Shown: positions 47,451 through 58,612 of the stretch, in pieces
Numbering within the stretch: position 1 is the stretch's first letter
Layout: every line of letters starts with the position of its first letter
Assembly: GCF_932294415.1 (NCBI RefSeq)
Contig: NC_065536.1
Coordinates: 44,538,354-44,602,353, forward strand
DNA from: Quercus robur
Lineage: Eukaryota; Streptophyta; Magnoliopsida; Fagales; Fagaceae
Reading direction: 5' to 3'
Length of the DNA: 64,000 bases
Translations under genes and position numbers: made by a program
The notes under the pieces: generated by a model
The model's input: only the letters and a program-made list of their open reading frames with translations
What the model was told of the DNA's origin: nothing
Database searches by the model: none

Positions 47451-48271
47451 TAATAAAATTTTTCGTAGAGAAAACTATCTTATCAATTTAAATATAGTTA
47501 TAGTAAGAAAATTAAGTTGTAATTTGTGCTTACACACAAAAGCATTTAAAAGTAATGATGATTAGATGGTTATACATTTTTTTTCCTTTTAGAAATGAGT
47601 TGGTCATGAAATGGTTATCTCAATTTTTGAGTTGAATAAAATGAATGAGTCTTTTGGCGTTAACATTAAAAATAAATAAATTTTGGACATAGGACACAAA
47701 TTTAAATAAAAACTATTTTTTTTTGAGAAATAAATAAAAACTATTTTGGATTCTTATTATCCATCTACTTTAATAAAACCAGTCGTTAATCTATTCAATG
47801 CAAGATAAAGTTAAACATAACATAATTTTTCTAAATATTTTTTTGTTGAAATATGAAATTTGATAATGCTTACTCACAAAAACATTCAACAATAATAATG
47901 AGCAAATTCTGGGTGGTTATCTCAATTTTCATTCTGAATATTATGATCGAGCCCCTTGGAGACACATGACTAAAAATTGGACAACAATTAAAAACTAATT
48001 TGGATTCCTATTATCCATTGACTTTAATATATTATATATGATATGTTAAACTAAAGTCTTAAGTGTGTAAAATAAAGAGGTAATACAAGATAATTTACGT
48101 GACATAAAAAGAGGACGATCACTTAACATAATTAAAAAATACAAAAAACATAACCAACCCAAATACACCCGCATGCTCAATGAAATACCACCCAAAAATT
48201 TTTTTTAACAAGGAACATTGTTTCAATACTATTAGAGTACTGTTCACATAATACACCATTTTTTTTTTTTT

Positions 48272-48672
48272 TTGGTATTACACTTTACTGTTCTAAACTA
48301 TGTTCCAAATTATACTTTGCAACCTAAACTTTTAAATTACACGGTTAACACCCTAAACTATAATCTGTGTTAGACTTTGCATCCACCGTTAATTCTACTA
48401 TTAAGATGGAAAACTAAAGTTTATGGTGTAAAGTGTAATCTGAAGTGTAGTTTAAGATGGTAAAATGTAATTTCTTATTTATTTTTAAGGAATTGAGAAG
48501 AAAGGCAATTGAGTTTTTTCACATGGTGCCATCCAAGATAATGACAGAGTTGATGGCAAAGTGCAAAATGTAATACATGTTATAGTTTAGGGTGCAAATC
48601 ATCCATTCTGAAATTTTAAAGTGCAAAATGTAATTGAGAGTATAGTTTAAGGGGGTAAAGTGTAATTTCCTC
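48272..48672. mobile_element. TIR element, non-autonomous (about 400 bp)
   Basis: The left end (GGTATTACACTTTACTGTTC) and the reverse complement of the right end (GAGGAAATTACACTTTACCC) share the motif ATTACACTTTAC and then TAAACTAT. Internally it has repeated AAAGTGTAAT / AAAATGTAAT motifs. A possibly related fragment lies at 39732-39840 (AAATTGCAAAGTACACTCCT). Confidence 0.5.
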
Positions 48673-49072
48673 ATTTTTTTTAATTCCTTTCACGTCTCTC
48701 TCTCTCCATCTCAGATTTTCTCTCTTACACTCAAAGCCCTCTCTCTTCTCAAGCTATATTCTCTCTCTTGCAATTAGAGCTCTATTCGCAAGCAAACCAA
48801 AGCTCTTCTAAAGCAAATTGAAGCTATCCTGAAACAGGTTTGTGCAAGGATATGGTTTTAAAAGCAGAAATTGCTGGATAGGGTGGTGGTGGTGGTTTTT
48901 GTGGTCTTACTGTCTACCCAAAATGGGTTCAAGATGGAGGAGTGTGAGGAGAGAGAAAAAAAATATAAATAGAGTAGAAAAATAAATATTGAGCCTGACA
49001 TGTGAATATCTACAAATGAGTTAGATAAAATAGCTTTTTGGACAAAATTTGACTAAACTTGTATCGAGCTTT

Positions 49073-49082
49073 TGTGTGTGTG

Positions 49083-49128
<46 letters not shown>
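49073..49128. repeat. (GT)n(GA)n microsatellite
   Basis: About 24 bp of GT followed by about 30 bp of GA, seen directly. Confidence 0.95.
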
Positions 49129-49131
<3 letters not shown>

Positions 49132-49372
49132 GTTCAAGTTACACTTAGGATAACTTCACAAGAATTACACCATTTTTAAACCATAGATTTCTATAAGATC
49201 TAACGATTAAAAAAAGTCAACTATTTATGTCATCATTAAACATTTATTGCTTGCCACACCATCTAAATGAATTAAAAAGCTTTTTTCTTTCTCTGTCTAT
49301 ACCTTATTTATTATAATCATGTTTACTTGTTTAGAGAGAGAAACTGTAGAGAAGATGAGTTTGAATTAAAAA

Positions 49373-49525
49373 TGTTAGAAATACTGAATGAATAGTACTG
49401 TATTTCATAAATAATAAAATATATAAGAATGCTTTTATATAATAGACAGAGTGTGTAGTACAAGTATGTGTGTAGTACAAGTAAACAAGGTGGGCCTAAA
49501 GCCCACAACCTATTACACGTTAACA
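49373..49525 (-). repeat. 3' LTR of the copia element
   Basis: Starts TGTTAGAAATACTGAATGAA; ends TTACACGTTAACA. It has a small duplication (TAGTACAAGTATGTGTGTAG) that is missing from the other LTR. Confidence 0.9.
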
Positions 49526-49537
49526 GCTCCCCTCAAA
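49526..49537 (-). other. Polypurine tract of the copia element
   Basis: On the minus strand TTTGAGGGGAGC lies directly before the 3' LTR. Confidence 0.7.
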
Positions 49538-49538
49538 C

Positions 49539-51176
49539 TCAAGGTGGGTGTAAGACCAACTTGAGGTTGTCAACCAAAGCACGAAGGCGTCCCTTAGGAT
49601 GTGACTTGGTGAAAATATCTACAAGTTGATCTTTAGAGGAGACCGAGAATAGCTTAAGAGCACCATGGACAAGATGATAATGGATAAAATAACAATCGAT
49701 CTTGATGTGATTAGTCCGTTCATGGAAGACATCATTGTGAGCAATATGAATGGCACTCTGGTTGTCACAATAAAGAGAAAATAGTAGAGGATGTAGACAC
49801 ACTTAAGTCCTTAAGAAGCCATCGTAGCTAAAGGAGCTCAGACGTGGTATCAACAAGGGCACGCTATTTTGTTTCAGTATTGGAGCAGGCCACAAGGGTT
49901 TGTTTCTTGTTTCGTCAGGAAATCAGAGAAGGGCCAAGAAGAAAGCAATAACCAATGGTGGACTTGTGATCAATGGGATTTCCTACCCAATTAGCATCAG
50001 AGAATGCATGGAGAACAAGGGGAGACTGAGCAAAGTAGAAAAGGCCATGGAAGAGAGTTCCCTTCAGGTATTGAAGAATGCGCAGAATAGCAGCATAGTG
50101 TGTCGGTCATGAAGCAGTCAAATACTGGCTAACCTGGTGAACAGCATAGGAAATGTCTAGACGAGTGACAGTGAGATAAACTAGACTACCAACCAATTGT
50201 CTGTAAAGAGAGGGATTAAACAATGATTCCCCCCCCCCCCCCGAAGGAGTTAGATGCGCATTAAGTTTAATTGGAGTGTCAACAGTCTTGCAATCAGTGA
50301 GTCTAGCTTGAGACAAAAGTTTAGAAGCATACTTGGCCTGAGTAATATAAAGACCATTTGTGGAATGAGTGATTTCAAGACCCAAGAAGTAGTTGAGATG
50401 TTCAAAATCTTTCATCTCAAATTGCTGACTGAGAAAATCCTTGAGTTCTTGAATGCCACTAAGGTCATCACTAGTTATGATCATATCATCCACATATAGG
50501 AGAAGCAAAATGGTGCCTTTGTCGATGCAACGAAAAAATAAGGCAAAATCATAATGACTAACAATGTAACCCAAGCAAGATATGGTAGAACTAAATTTGG
50601 CAAACCAAGCTTATTTAAGGCCACAAAGTGCACGTCGAATGTGACAAACTTTGTTGGGTTCAATAGAGAGACCAGAAGGAGGTTGCATAAAAACTTCTTC
50701 ACTTAAATTCCCATTAAGGAAGATATTTTTGAAATCCATCTGAAAAAAGGGGTAAAGGTCTCTTCATAATCAATCTTATACTCATGTGTAAAACCTTTTG
50801 CAACAAGATGAACTTTATATCATTTAATGGACCCATCAAAGCGAGTCTTAATCTTGTAGATTCACTTACAACTAACCATAGATTTCCCAAGAGGGAGACT
50901 CACCAAATCCCAAGTATAATTTTTAGATAATGCATCAAGTTCTTCTTTCATTGAAATCTGCCATAAAGGGTCAATGGAGGCCTCACGATAGGTGTGAGGC
51001 TCGTGTAGTGTAGCAAGAGCAGTATAACAATGATAGTCAAGTAAATGTGTAGGAATGGATCTTACCCGAGTTGAGTGATGAAATGGAATGTCTTGTGCAT
51101 GATCTTCAGGTGGAGCAGGAGCAGGGGACCCAAGCTCAGGATTAGGAGGCTTATCTTTAATCGGTTCATCTTCCAC
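49539..51176 (-). pseudogene. Copia reverse transcriptase and RNase H remnant
   Basis: 50862-51176 gives the lead-in (ALSKNYTWDLVSLPLGKSMV). 50107-50574 carries LLLLYVDDMIIT, the catalytic motif, and FLGLEI. 49539-49802 is the RNase H end ([20 protein letters not shown], then [13 protein letters not shown]). Between YEETFTPF and QMDFKNIFLNG about 25 expected residues are missing, an internal deletion. A run of about 14 C near 50230 interrupts the connection. Not functional. Confidence 0.85.
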
Positions 51177-51186
51177 CTATTCATGA

Positions 51187-52294
51187 AAGGGTGATCTAGG
51201 AGAGGCATCAAAAATTTCTGGTGGTTAGACAAAAAAGTCTATAGGAATATTAGGAATAACTATAGAAGGAATATATGGCTCATTTGGAAAAAGATCTAAG
51301 TCAAAGGAGGTAGATAGGGAGGCACGAAAGTGAGAGAGCTTGACAAAGGAGCGATGTTCAAAAAAGACAACATTGCGAGAGATACGAAGACAATGAGAGA
51401 TAGGATCATAACACTGATACTCCTTTTGAGTTTCACCACAGCCAAGAAAACAACAAAGTTTAGACCGAGGCTCAAGTTTGTTATGCTCATATGGCTGAAG
51501 AAGAACGAAACAGGCAGAACTGAAGGAGCAAAGGTGTTGATAGTTTGGAGGTGACCCAAAAGGCGCTCATATGGAGTTTGATTTTGGATGACAAGACTAA
51601 GACTGCGATTAATAGCATGAACAACATTAAGAGCAACTTCGCCGCAAAAAGGAGCAAGAACTTTGGCAGAGAGAAGAAAAGTATGAATAGTGTCAAGAAT
51701 ATGACGAAGTTTGCGTTCGACTCTACCATTTTGCTGAGAGGCACTTAGACAAGTTAGTTAATAAACAGTGTCATAGGAATGCAAAACAACTTGAAAAGCA
51801 TATTAAATGTATTCAAGAGTATTATCAGATCGAAAATTTTTGATATGTTTGGAAAATTGATTTTCAACCATTTTTGCAAAATTATAATATACTTTCAATA
51901 ATTCAGAACGATGTTTCATATGAAAAATCTAGTTATAGCAGGGGTAATCATCAACAAAGATAACAAAATATCAAAATCCACCAATACTAGAGACAGAGGA
52001 AGGCCCCCAGACATCAGAATAAATTAGGTCAAAGATATTAGTGGACATTGATTCACTAGTATTAAAAGGCAAAGCTGGTTGTTTTCCTAACTAACATGAA
52101 ACACAATCAAAATTTTCTGTGGACATTGAACCTAACAAACCTCTAGAAGTCAAGTGTTGTACTTGAGAGGAAGATGTGTGACCAAGTCGAGCATGCCAAA
52201 GTGCACGGGAAGGAATAGAAGAAACTGTAGCAACTCCAGTAGCAACAGAAACAAGAGCAACAGGTGGAAGACGAAACTTGTCCATGGGAAACAT
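51187..52294 (-). pseudogene. Copia GAG-pre-integrase and integrase remnant
   Basis: LWHARLGHTSSSQVQHL is the pre-integrase zinc-binding segment. Downstream, IYSDVWGPSS (first Asp), FRSDNTLEY (second Asp) and SASQQNGRVERK (Glu) mark the catalytic core across two broken frames. The open stretch 51296-51559 continues in a shifted frame. Confidence 0.8.
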
Positions 52295-52343
52295 ACGCCT
52301 AAAATCTGGGACTGGTCATAAGCTCCTGTCCCGTCCTCAGATC

Positions 52344-52943
52344 CTACACAATACACCCAGAATAATCAAAGGTAATGCGATAACCCAACTCAGCTAATTG
52401 TCCCACAAAAAATAAATTGTAAGAAAGGTTAGGAACATTAAAGACCCCAAGAACCGAGAGAGTGGAGGTTGAGATAGAACTTATGTTATGATCAAACATT
52501 GTGGAACCATTAGCTATGCGAATATTAAGAGGGTGTGGTGCAGGTTTAAGTTGAGAAAATAAGGATGAGTGATGTGTCATATGGTTGCAACAAACAGAAT
52601 CCATAAGCCAAGAGGAAGGAGAGGTACCAGATAAAACTGATAGAAAAGAGGAATAAGATGCATTACCTACCATACGAATGGTATTAGCGATTATGTTTTG
52701 AAAGTCAACTGTGGAAATGGTGATAGTGGATTTAAAAGACTTAGACTTTAAGGAGACAAGAGCCATTGGTTAGATACTCTCAATGTTAGCAACAGTAGTA
52801 TAAGAAATGGAAATAGGTGATTTGTTGCGTTGATAGCAAGTCTCAATATTATGCCCAAAATGTTTGCAAAAATTGCAAAAACGTTTGTTGGATTGTCGGT
52901 GACGATTGTTGCAAAAGGAAGAAGACTTGTCCTTATTCTTCAT
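52344..52943 (-). pseudogene. Copia gag zinc knuckle and protease remnant
   Basis: CNFCKHFGHNIETC (near 52830-52870) is a CX2CX4HX4C zinc knuckle of gag. 52344-52766 continues as the protease with SSWLMDSVCCNHMTHH, where the usual catalytic DSGA/DSGC is DSVC, a Gly to Val change. The N-terminal part of gag is not recognisable. Confidence 0.75.
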
Positions 52944-53585
52944 TTAAAAGCAAAATATGCAAAAATGAACTGAAAAAATGAAAACTACAATAAAAACTGG
53001 GTAAGGAGCACCTGGACTGCAAAAAGTCAACTCTGGGAAAAGTCAACGGTCAAACTTGCTGAAAGTCAACGGTCAACTACCAGAAGTCAAACTCAACCTA
53101 GAGATGATGTCAGTGGTAGACGCAAGCAAGTGATGTCAGCGATGACGTAACTAGAAGGCGCGTGAGAGCGTGTGAAGGAGCGTGACTTGAAGATGCGACA
53201 CATGGAGATACATCCCAGATGTGTAGTCGCGCGTGGGGCGCCTGACCTTCGACACAAATTGCTTGGTCGGCGCATGACAATGCGTGTGGACTCCTATGGC
53301 CGTGAGACTTCTACAACTGAGTAGATTGGCGCAAGGCAATCACAGTGGTACCTGCAAAAGGTTAATTGGAGCAAGATTCACAGCGGTGATGGAGGGATCA
53401 GTGGTCTTTGGGGTGTGGGACTCCTCAATGGCGGCGGCTGCAGGTCCGGAACCTAAGGATGACGACTAAGAGACGTCGAAGGTTCAACGGTAAGTGGCTG
53501 TAACAGCTGTTGTGACGACGGAAGCGATGTTGAGAATAGAGTAACACCAATAGAGACAAGATTATTAAGAAAAGGTCAAAGCAAT
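52944..53585 (-). other. Copia leader with no recognisable gag start
   Basis: Between the primer site and the zinc knuckle, where gag should start, no gag motif is seen. The middle part (53100-53500) is richer in GC than the rest. A cluster of GTCAA motifs lies at 53026-53090. Confidence 0.5.
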
Positions 53586-53598
53586 GACTCTGATACTA
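53586..53598 (-). other. Primer binding site of the copia element
   Basis: On the minus strand TAGTATCAGAGTC follows the LTR directly. It is one or two changes from the TGGTATCAGAGC site for initiator tRNA-Met used by plant copia elements. Confidence 0.8.
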
Positions 53599-53734
53599 TG
53601 TTATAAGTATTGAATGAATAGTACTGTATTTCACAAGTAATAAAATATACAAGAGTGCCTTTATATAATAGGCAAAGTGTGTAATACAAGTAAACAAGGT
53701 GGGTCTAAAGCACACAACCTATTACACGTTAACA
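53599..53734 (-). repeat. 5' LTR of the copia element
   Basis: Starts TGTTATAAGTATTGAATGAA; ends TTACACGTTAACA. It aligns throughout with the left copy apart from the extra segment there. Confidence 0.9.
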
Positions 53735-54616
53735 AAAAACAAATTATAATCACATATAAGAGGATGGTTCAAAGTTAATTGATGATAGAAAGACATATTT
53801 CAAAGCAGTTGTATTAGTTGGGACTTGGGAGCCAAAGCTAGGACCAACATGGAGATCACAATTGCATTTTGCTCTGTTCATTAATTTTCTAGGTATAGAT
53901 AAATATCAACAATACTAGGACCACAACTAATTATACAACATTTTTTACAACTCGCCATGTGGCTAATTATGAGTGGTGGAGGTGTGAATTTACCACTTTT
54001 TTCTCTACTATTTACAATTTGCCATATGTCGAATTGTGGCAAAAGTAGTGTAATCTGTTGTTGTTCTAGCATTTTTTTAGATACATATAAGTTAGATTTT
54101 GTAAGCCCACATAAATTATGGAGTAAAATAGGTGGATTTGCTGAATAAAAAACTCTCAACACTGGCTGCACTTATCTAAGGGGAACAAATGCACCCAAGC
54201 AGCCTATCAAGTTAGCAACACTCCCAAAAGTTGGGCAACTCACAGTCTCATCCTTGCTTGAAAGAGGAAACATATAAGAATTACAGAAACTTTCAATCAA
54301 AAGTTGAAGCACCAAGGTCAAGACACATAAACAAGCTAATTTCACAAGGAAAACTCGACAACCACAACAAGTGAATATGATTTGTCTCTTGAAATTGCTG
54401 AGACACTAAAAAATACACGGAATATTTCACATCCTATTGATTTTGTATTAAGGTGAGTGGTGAGGCTTAGGAGAGGAGAGGTGATGCTTATGAATAGGTG
54501 TGAGATATTCAGTGCCTGTAGAAATACTCTTCAATCTTCAAGATCATAAATTAAGGTACCAATACTCTTCAATCTTCAAAATCATTAATTTAGTTTGTGT
54601 ATTTTCATGGGGTAAG
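53735..54616. other. Intergenic, no gene seen
   Basis: AT-rich with short frames only; nothing recognisable. Confidence 0.5.
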
Positions 54617-54898
54617 TGTTAGAATTATGGTTAAGTGATTAAATTCACAATTTCCTAACAGCTTAAGCTTTTGGGACAATCGGGAATTTAACATGGTATC
54701 AGAACAGGAGATCCTAAGTTCGATCCCTGTCTTCACTCTACCTCCCATTTAAAATGTTAAATTCCCACTTGTTGGACCCCCACTTACTAAGGGGAAGTTT
54801 AGGCCCACAAATGAAGGGGAGTGTTAGAATTATGGTTAAGTAATTAAACTCACCATTTCTTAACAGTTTAAACTTTTGGGACAATCGATAATTTAATA
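54617..54898 (+). mobile_element. TRIM element (282 bp)
   Basis: Two 77-bp direct repeats, 54617-54693 and 54822-54898, both starting TGTTAGAATTATGGTTAAGT, enclose 128 bp. The interior begins TGGTATCAGAACA, an initiator tRNA-Met primer site, and ends ATGAAGGGGAG, a polypurine tract. The flanking pentamers GTAAG and ATAAG agree at four of five bases. This is the exact plan of a terminal-repeat retrotransposon in miniature; it codes for nothing. Confidence 0.9.
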
Positions 54899-55396
54899 AT
54901 AAGTTGGGGTTTGTAGTTTGCAGGGCCGAGTACAATTGAGCGACAGATGAGTAAATTTATTGAAGTGTCAAATGTGTAAAGCTTCACACACTTTTGTTGG
55001 CCATGTGGACTTTGAAAGGGTAAGTTCAAGGTAGAGCTTTTCATTAATTTGATCCTCAATCATTGGCTAGTTTTAAGAAAAAGTCAGTATTCTCAAACTT
55101 GCTTGTTCACCTTATATAGGGACAATTAAAAAAAAAAATACAGATTGTGGTGGGTCGGTTTAAGGTGATAGGCAAACTTGGGGGTGTAATGAAATTGTTG
55201 TAAATTTTGTTATGACCCTAACTTTGTTGTATCTCAAATCTCTCTTGTCCAATTGACCCTAAAATATCTTTTTAGAACTTCTAATCTTTGTTCACCAATA
55301 AGATATCTTGGTTAAATTCTTTTGGAATTAAGATCATATTGGAGATTAAAAAAGAAAAGAAAAGATTATTATGGAGGCCAGTTAATTAGGAAGTAC
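54899..55396. other. Intergenic, no gene seen
   Basis: No coding or RNA signal; it runs from the TRIM to the next LTR. Confidence 0.5.
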
Positions 55397-56176
55397 TGTT
55401 AAGGCAGTATTAACTGGGCTTATGGCCCGATCCAAGGACGTTAGACCATCCGAGGAGGTCCAAATAAGATTATAAGGAGAACGAAATGAAGAGAGGAGTG
55501 GAGACAATATGAGATAAGACCAACAAACGTTCGAGGATAAAAGCCATCTCGGCAACATGTGTCCGAGGTCAGTTCGAGTGCCATATCGTCATGGACTTAC
55601 TTCGGAGTTACATCATCACTAAGAGTTAGACGTCGAATAAGGGATAAGAAAGGAGAAGGGTGACAAATATCTTCAAAAAACTGCTACCTCCGCATTAAAT
55701 GACTCCCAAGCAACTCTCTGGCCGCATTAATGTGGAAGTGACGCCTGAACAGTGATTAAGTAACCTTACAGCTACTAGTTGATGGTTCTGGGAAGTGCTG
55801 GATGGGACAGGAAGGAGTTCCCCGAATCTAACCTACACGTGTGTGGTAGGGGTGACACAAAAACTGGAATATATAACATGGAAAGATGTACTAAAGGGAG
55901 GGAGGCAGAAAAATAAAAGGATTATCTAAGATCAGGACTGTGACTCTTGTACAATTTTATTGTTCAACAAAACCATATGATACAAACTACTTGAGCTATT
56001 CCGAGGATAGATTTTCTAATCTTACTTATGTTTTACAGTCTTAAACCACCAAATCTAATCGTTTCTCTTCTGGAATAGATCTAGTTCTTTCATCCACGCT
56101 CTACAAATTTATTATTTGGGCCGCTTGGGTTTGAGCCCAATCCTGTTTTGGGACCAATCCAATTTCTGTCCTTACA
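55397..56176 (+). repeat. 5' LTR of the right gypsy element
   Basis: Begins TGTTAAGGCAGTATTAACTG and ends TCTGTCCTTACA before the primer site, with a TATATAA box at 55870-55876. Segments such as GACGCCTGAACAGTG and TCTACAAATTTATTATTTGG match the 20-kb LTR. The start is inferred because the partner LTR is outside the window. Confidence 0.75.
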
Positions 56177-56195
56177 ATTGGCGCCGTATATGGGG
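56177..56195 (+). other. Primer binding site of the right gypsy element
   Basis: ATTGGCGCCGTATATGGGG directly after the LTR, the same tRNA-Asp-like type as in the 20- and 40-kb elements. Confidence 0.8.
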
Positions 56196-56377
56196 AGAGC
56201 TTGATCTAGTCTAAAGGAAATTTGGTTACAACATTCACGATAGAGGAGGCAGGTCCACACCAGGCAGCAGCAGGACCACACCAGATAGATGCTGATCTAC
56301 ATCAAGCAGAGTCAAGGGGTTCCTAGCATGGCAATCCGCGCAGGAGCCTCGAACGGAGAGGGGGCCGTGAGGGAAGT

Positions 56378-57268
56378 GTGCGCACAACTCATACCAGTAA
56401 AAGTCAGTCTCGAGGGAAGAGTCATGTTTCCCATGCAAAGAATTACAGAGACATGCATTGTGAAATTGACGAGTTGAAAAGAGAGTTGCGTCACACTTGG
56501 CGAAGACGTTCCCCGCCCAGCTCCGAACCGTCCTTTGAAGAGACAGATGGTGCTAGTTATAGACGGAGATCCAAAACTCCGCCTAGCGAGACCTTTTCCT
56601 ATGAAGAGGAGCACCACCATCGACGTAGGTACAAAAGCCCGCCTCGCAAAGGCTTGGGGAACGATGCCATGAACAAGGCGTTGAGTCAAGTTTCCAAATC
56701 ACCCTTCACACGGAACATAAAGGATGCGAGCCTTCCTCGGCGATTTCATCAACCCACATTCACCATTTATAATGGTCGGACAGACCCGGTAGAACACATT
56801 AGCCATTTCAGTCAAAGGATGGCTATTCACTCCAAAGATGAGGCCTTGATGTGTAAGGTCTTTCCATCTAGCTTGGGCCCGGTGGCGATGAGGTGGTTCA
56901 ACGGTTTGAGGGCTAACTCCATCGACTCCTTCAAAAAACTCACCCGAGCTTTTGGTGCTCGCTTTATTACTTGCAGTAGGATTCCTCGGCCTTTAAGATG
57001 CTTATTGTCTATGTCCATGCGGAAGGGTGAGACTCTGAAGGCTTATTCAGATAGATACTGGGGATTGTTTAATGAGATAGAGGGAGAGTACGATGATGTG
57101 GCCATAAGCACTTTCAAGGCTGGTCTTCTAGCCGAGCATGATTTGAGGAAATTTCTAATTGGTAAACCTGTTACTAGTGTACGCCAATTGATGGATCGAA
57201 TCGACAAGTACAGAAGAGTAGAAGAAGACCAACTGCAGGGGAAAGGAAAGGCTAAGGTGATCCCTTAG
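56378..57268 (+). pseudogene. gag of the right gypsy element
   Basis: Open for 296 codons. An Arg/Ser-rich N-terminal part is followed by the capsid domain (FTIYNGRTDPVEHISHFSQR, AMRWFNGLRANSIDSFKKL, KGETLKAYSDRYWGLFNEI). The frame ends at a TAG shortly before the zinc-knuckle region, which continues in the next frame section. Most of the capsid is intact. Confidence 0.8.
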
Positions 57269-57439
57269 GAGAAGAGGGATTTTAGGTCGGACCGGTACAA
57301 CAATAACCGACCTTGGAAAGACTTTGTTGGGCAATCAGGTTCTGCCAACACCCAAGCGGTTAATGCTATGTTTTGAGAGCTAGTGCAATAAGTACTGGAG
57401 AAGATTAAAAATGAGCCGTTTTTCAAATGGCCAAACAAG

Positions 57440-58297
57440 ATGGCAGGAGAGCCTATGAGACGCAACCAGAATCTTTATTGCCACTATCATGAGGATCATG
57501 GACACACAATTGAGAATTGCAGGAATTTATGGGACCATTTGGACCAGCTAGTCCGAGAAGGGAAGTTGAAGCAACTCTTGCATCATTCCAGTGGTCGAGT
57601 AAGCCAAGCAGGCTCGAAGATGCGGGGAGATGCTTCTTTGAGACTACCCCTTGGCATAATAAATGTTATTTTTGCTGCCCCGGGGAGGACTGGATCTTGT
57701 CCTTTCAGGGTAATGTCAGTATCCCGATCTCCAGCCGAGGAGTATAGCTCAATGCCTAAAAGAGCCAAGATGGGCATCCCGATGGTTTTGGGTTTTTCAG
57801 ATGAGGACAAGGTTGGAACCATACAGCCCCATAATGATGCTTTTGTGGTTACGCTGAGAATTGGCGGATACGATGTGAAAAGGGTGATGATTAACCAAGG
57901 CAGTGTTGCTAATATAATGTACCCTGACTTGTATAAAGGGCTAAATTTGAAACCTGAGAACTTGGCGGCCTACAGTTCTCCTCTGGTGAGTTTTGAGGGA
58001 AGAATGGTTGTCCCAAAGGGTCAGATCAGATTACCTATGCAAACAGGTACGGATGTGGTGGAGGTAGACTTCATCGTTGTAGACGTTTTCTCTCCATACA
58101 CGGCCATTATGGGCAGACCTTGGCTTCATACACTGGGGGCTGTCTCCTCTACTCTACACCAGAAGGTGAAGTACCCATCTAGAGGTCAGGTTTTGGAGAT
58201 AGTAGGAAGTCAGGCTGCAGCCCGACAATGCCTGGTAGCGGCTATCCAACATCGGCCAGAGACGGAGACCTCGGCCACCGCCGATAATGGTTTATAG
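57440..58297 (+). pseudogene. Zinc-knuckle and protease region of the right gypsy element
   Basis: LYCHYHEDHGHTIENC is the knuckle-like segment. The protease follows with VMINQGSVANIMYPDLYKGL and later AIMGRPWLHTLGA. The position normally held by the catalytic Asp is Asn (AAC at 57893-57895), so this protease should be inactive even where the frame is open. Confidence 0.8.
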
Positions 58298-58612
58298 CAA
58301 TCAAAAACCCCGGCATTACCCTTAAATGGACCAGCCGACGAGGCAAAATGTGAAGATCTAGAGAGGGTAATTGTTGGTGATGATCCGGAGAAATTCTTTC
58401 AGGTTAGGGCTAAACTACCTTCATAGGAGAGGGAGCAATTGGTTGAATTCCTCAGAGAAAATGTTGATATGTTCGCATAGAGCGTGTATGAAGCCCTAAG
58501 TATAGACCCAAGCTTCATCTGTCATTAACTCAATGTTAATCCTTCCATTACTCCGAAGAGACAGCCACCTTGGCGCCCATAAAAAGAGCACGCCAAGGCT
58601 GTCAAGAATAAT

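Larger units (their letters stand above)
47451..49372. other. Intergenic, no gene seen
   Basis: AT-rich. About 48690-48960 is pyrimidine-rich and slightly leader-like, but no open frame follows it. Confidence 0.5.
49373..53734 (-). mobile_element. Ty1/copia retrotransposon, decayed, target duplication AAAAA
   Basis: Short LTRs of 153 bp (left) and 136 bp (right) begin TGTTA and end CACGTTAACA. The 5 bp outside both ends are AAAAA. On the minus strand the order is zinc knuckle, protease, integrase, reverse transcriptase, RNase H, the copia order. Frameshifts, stops, a C-run and a deletion inside reverse transcriptase show it is dead. The primer site is the methionine-initiator type. Confidence 0.9.

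Noticed and set aside
48690-48960. Promoter and leader of an unannotated gene
   Set aside because: Pyrimidine-rich and leader-like, but no open reading frame follows within the next kilobase.
53093-53469. Small ORFs in the copia leader as a gag or host gene
   Set aside because: Too short, on both strands, with no gag motif or splice context.
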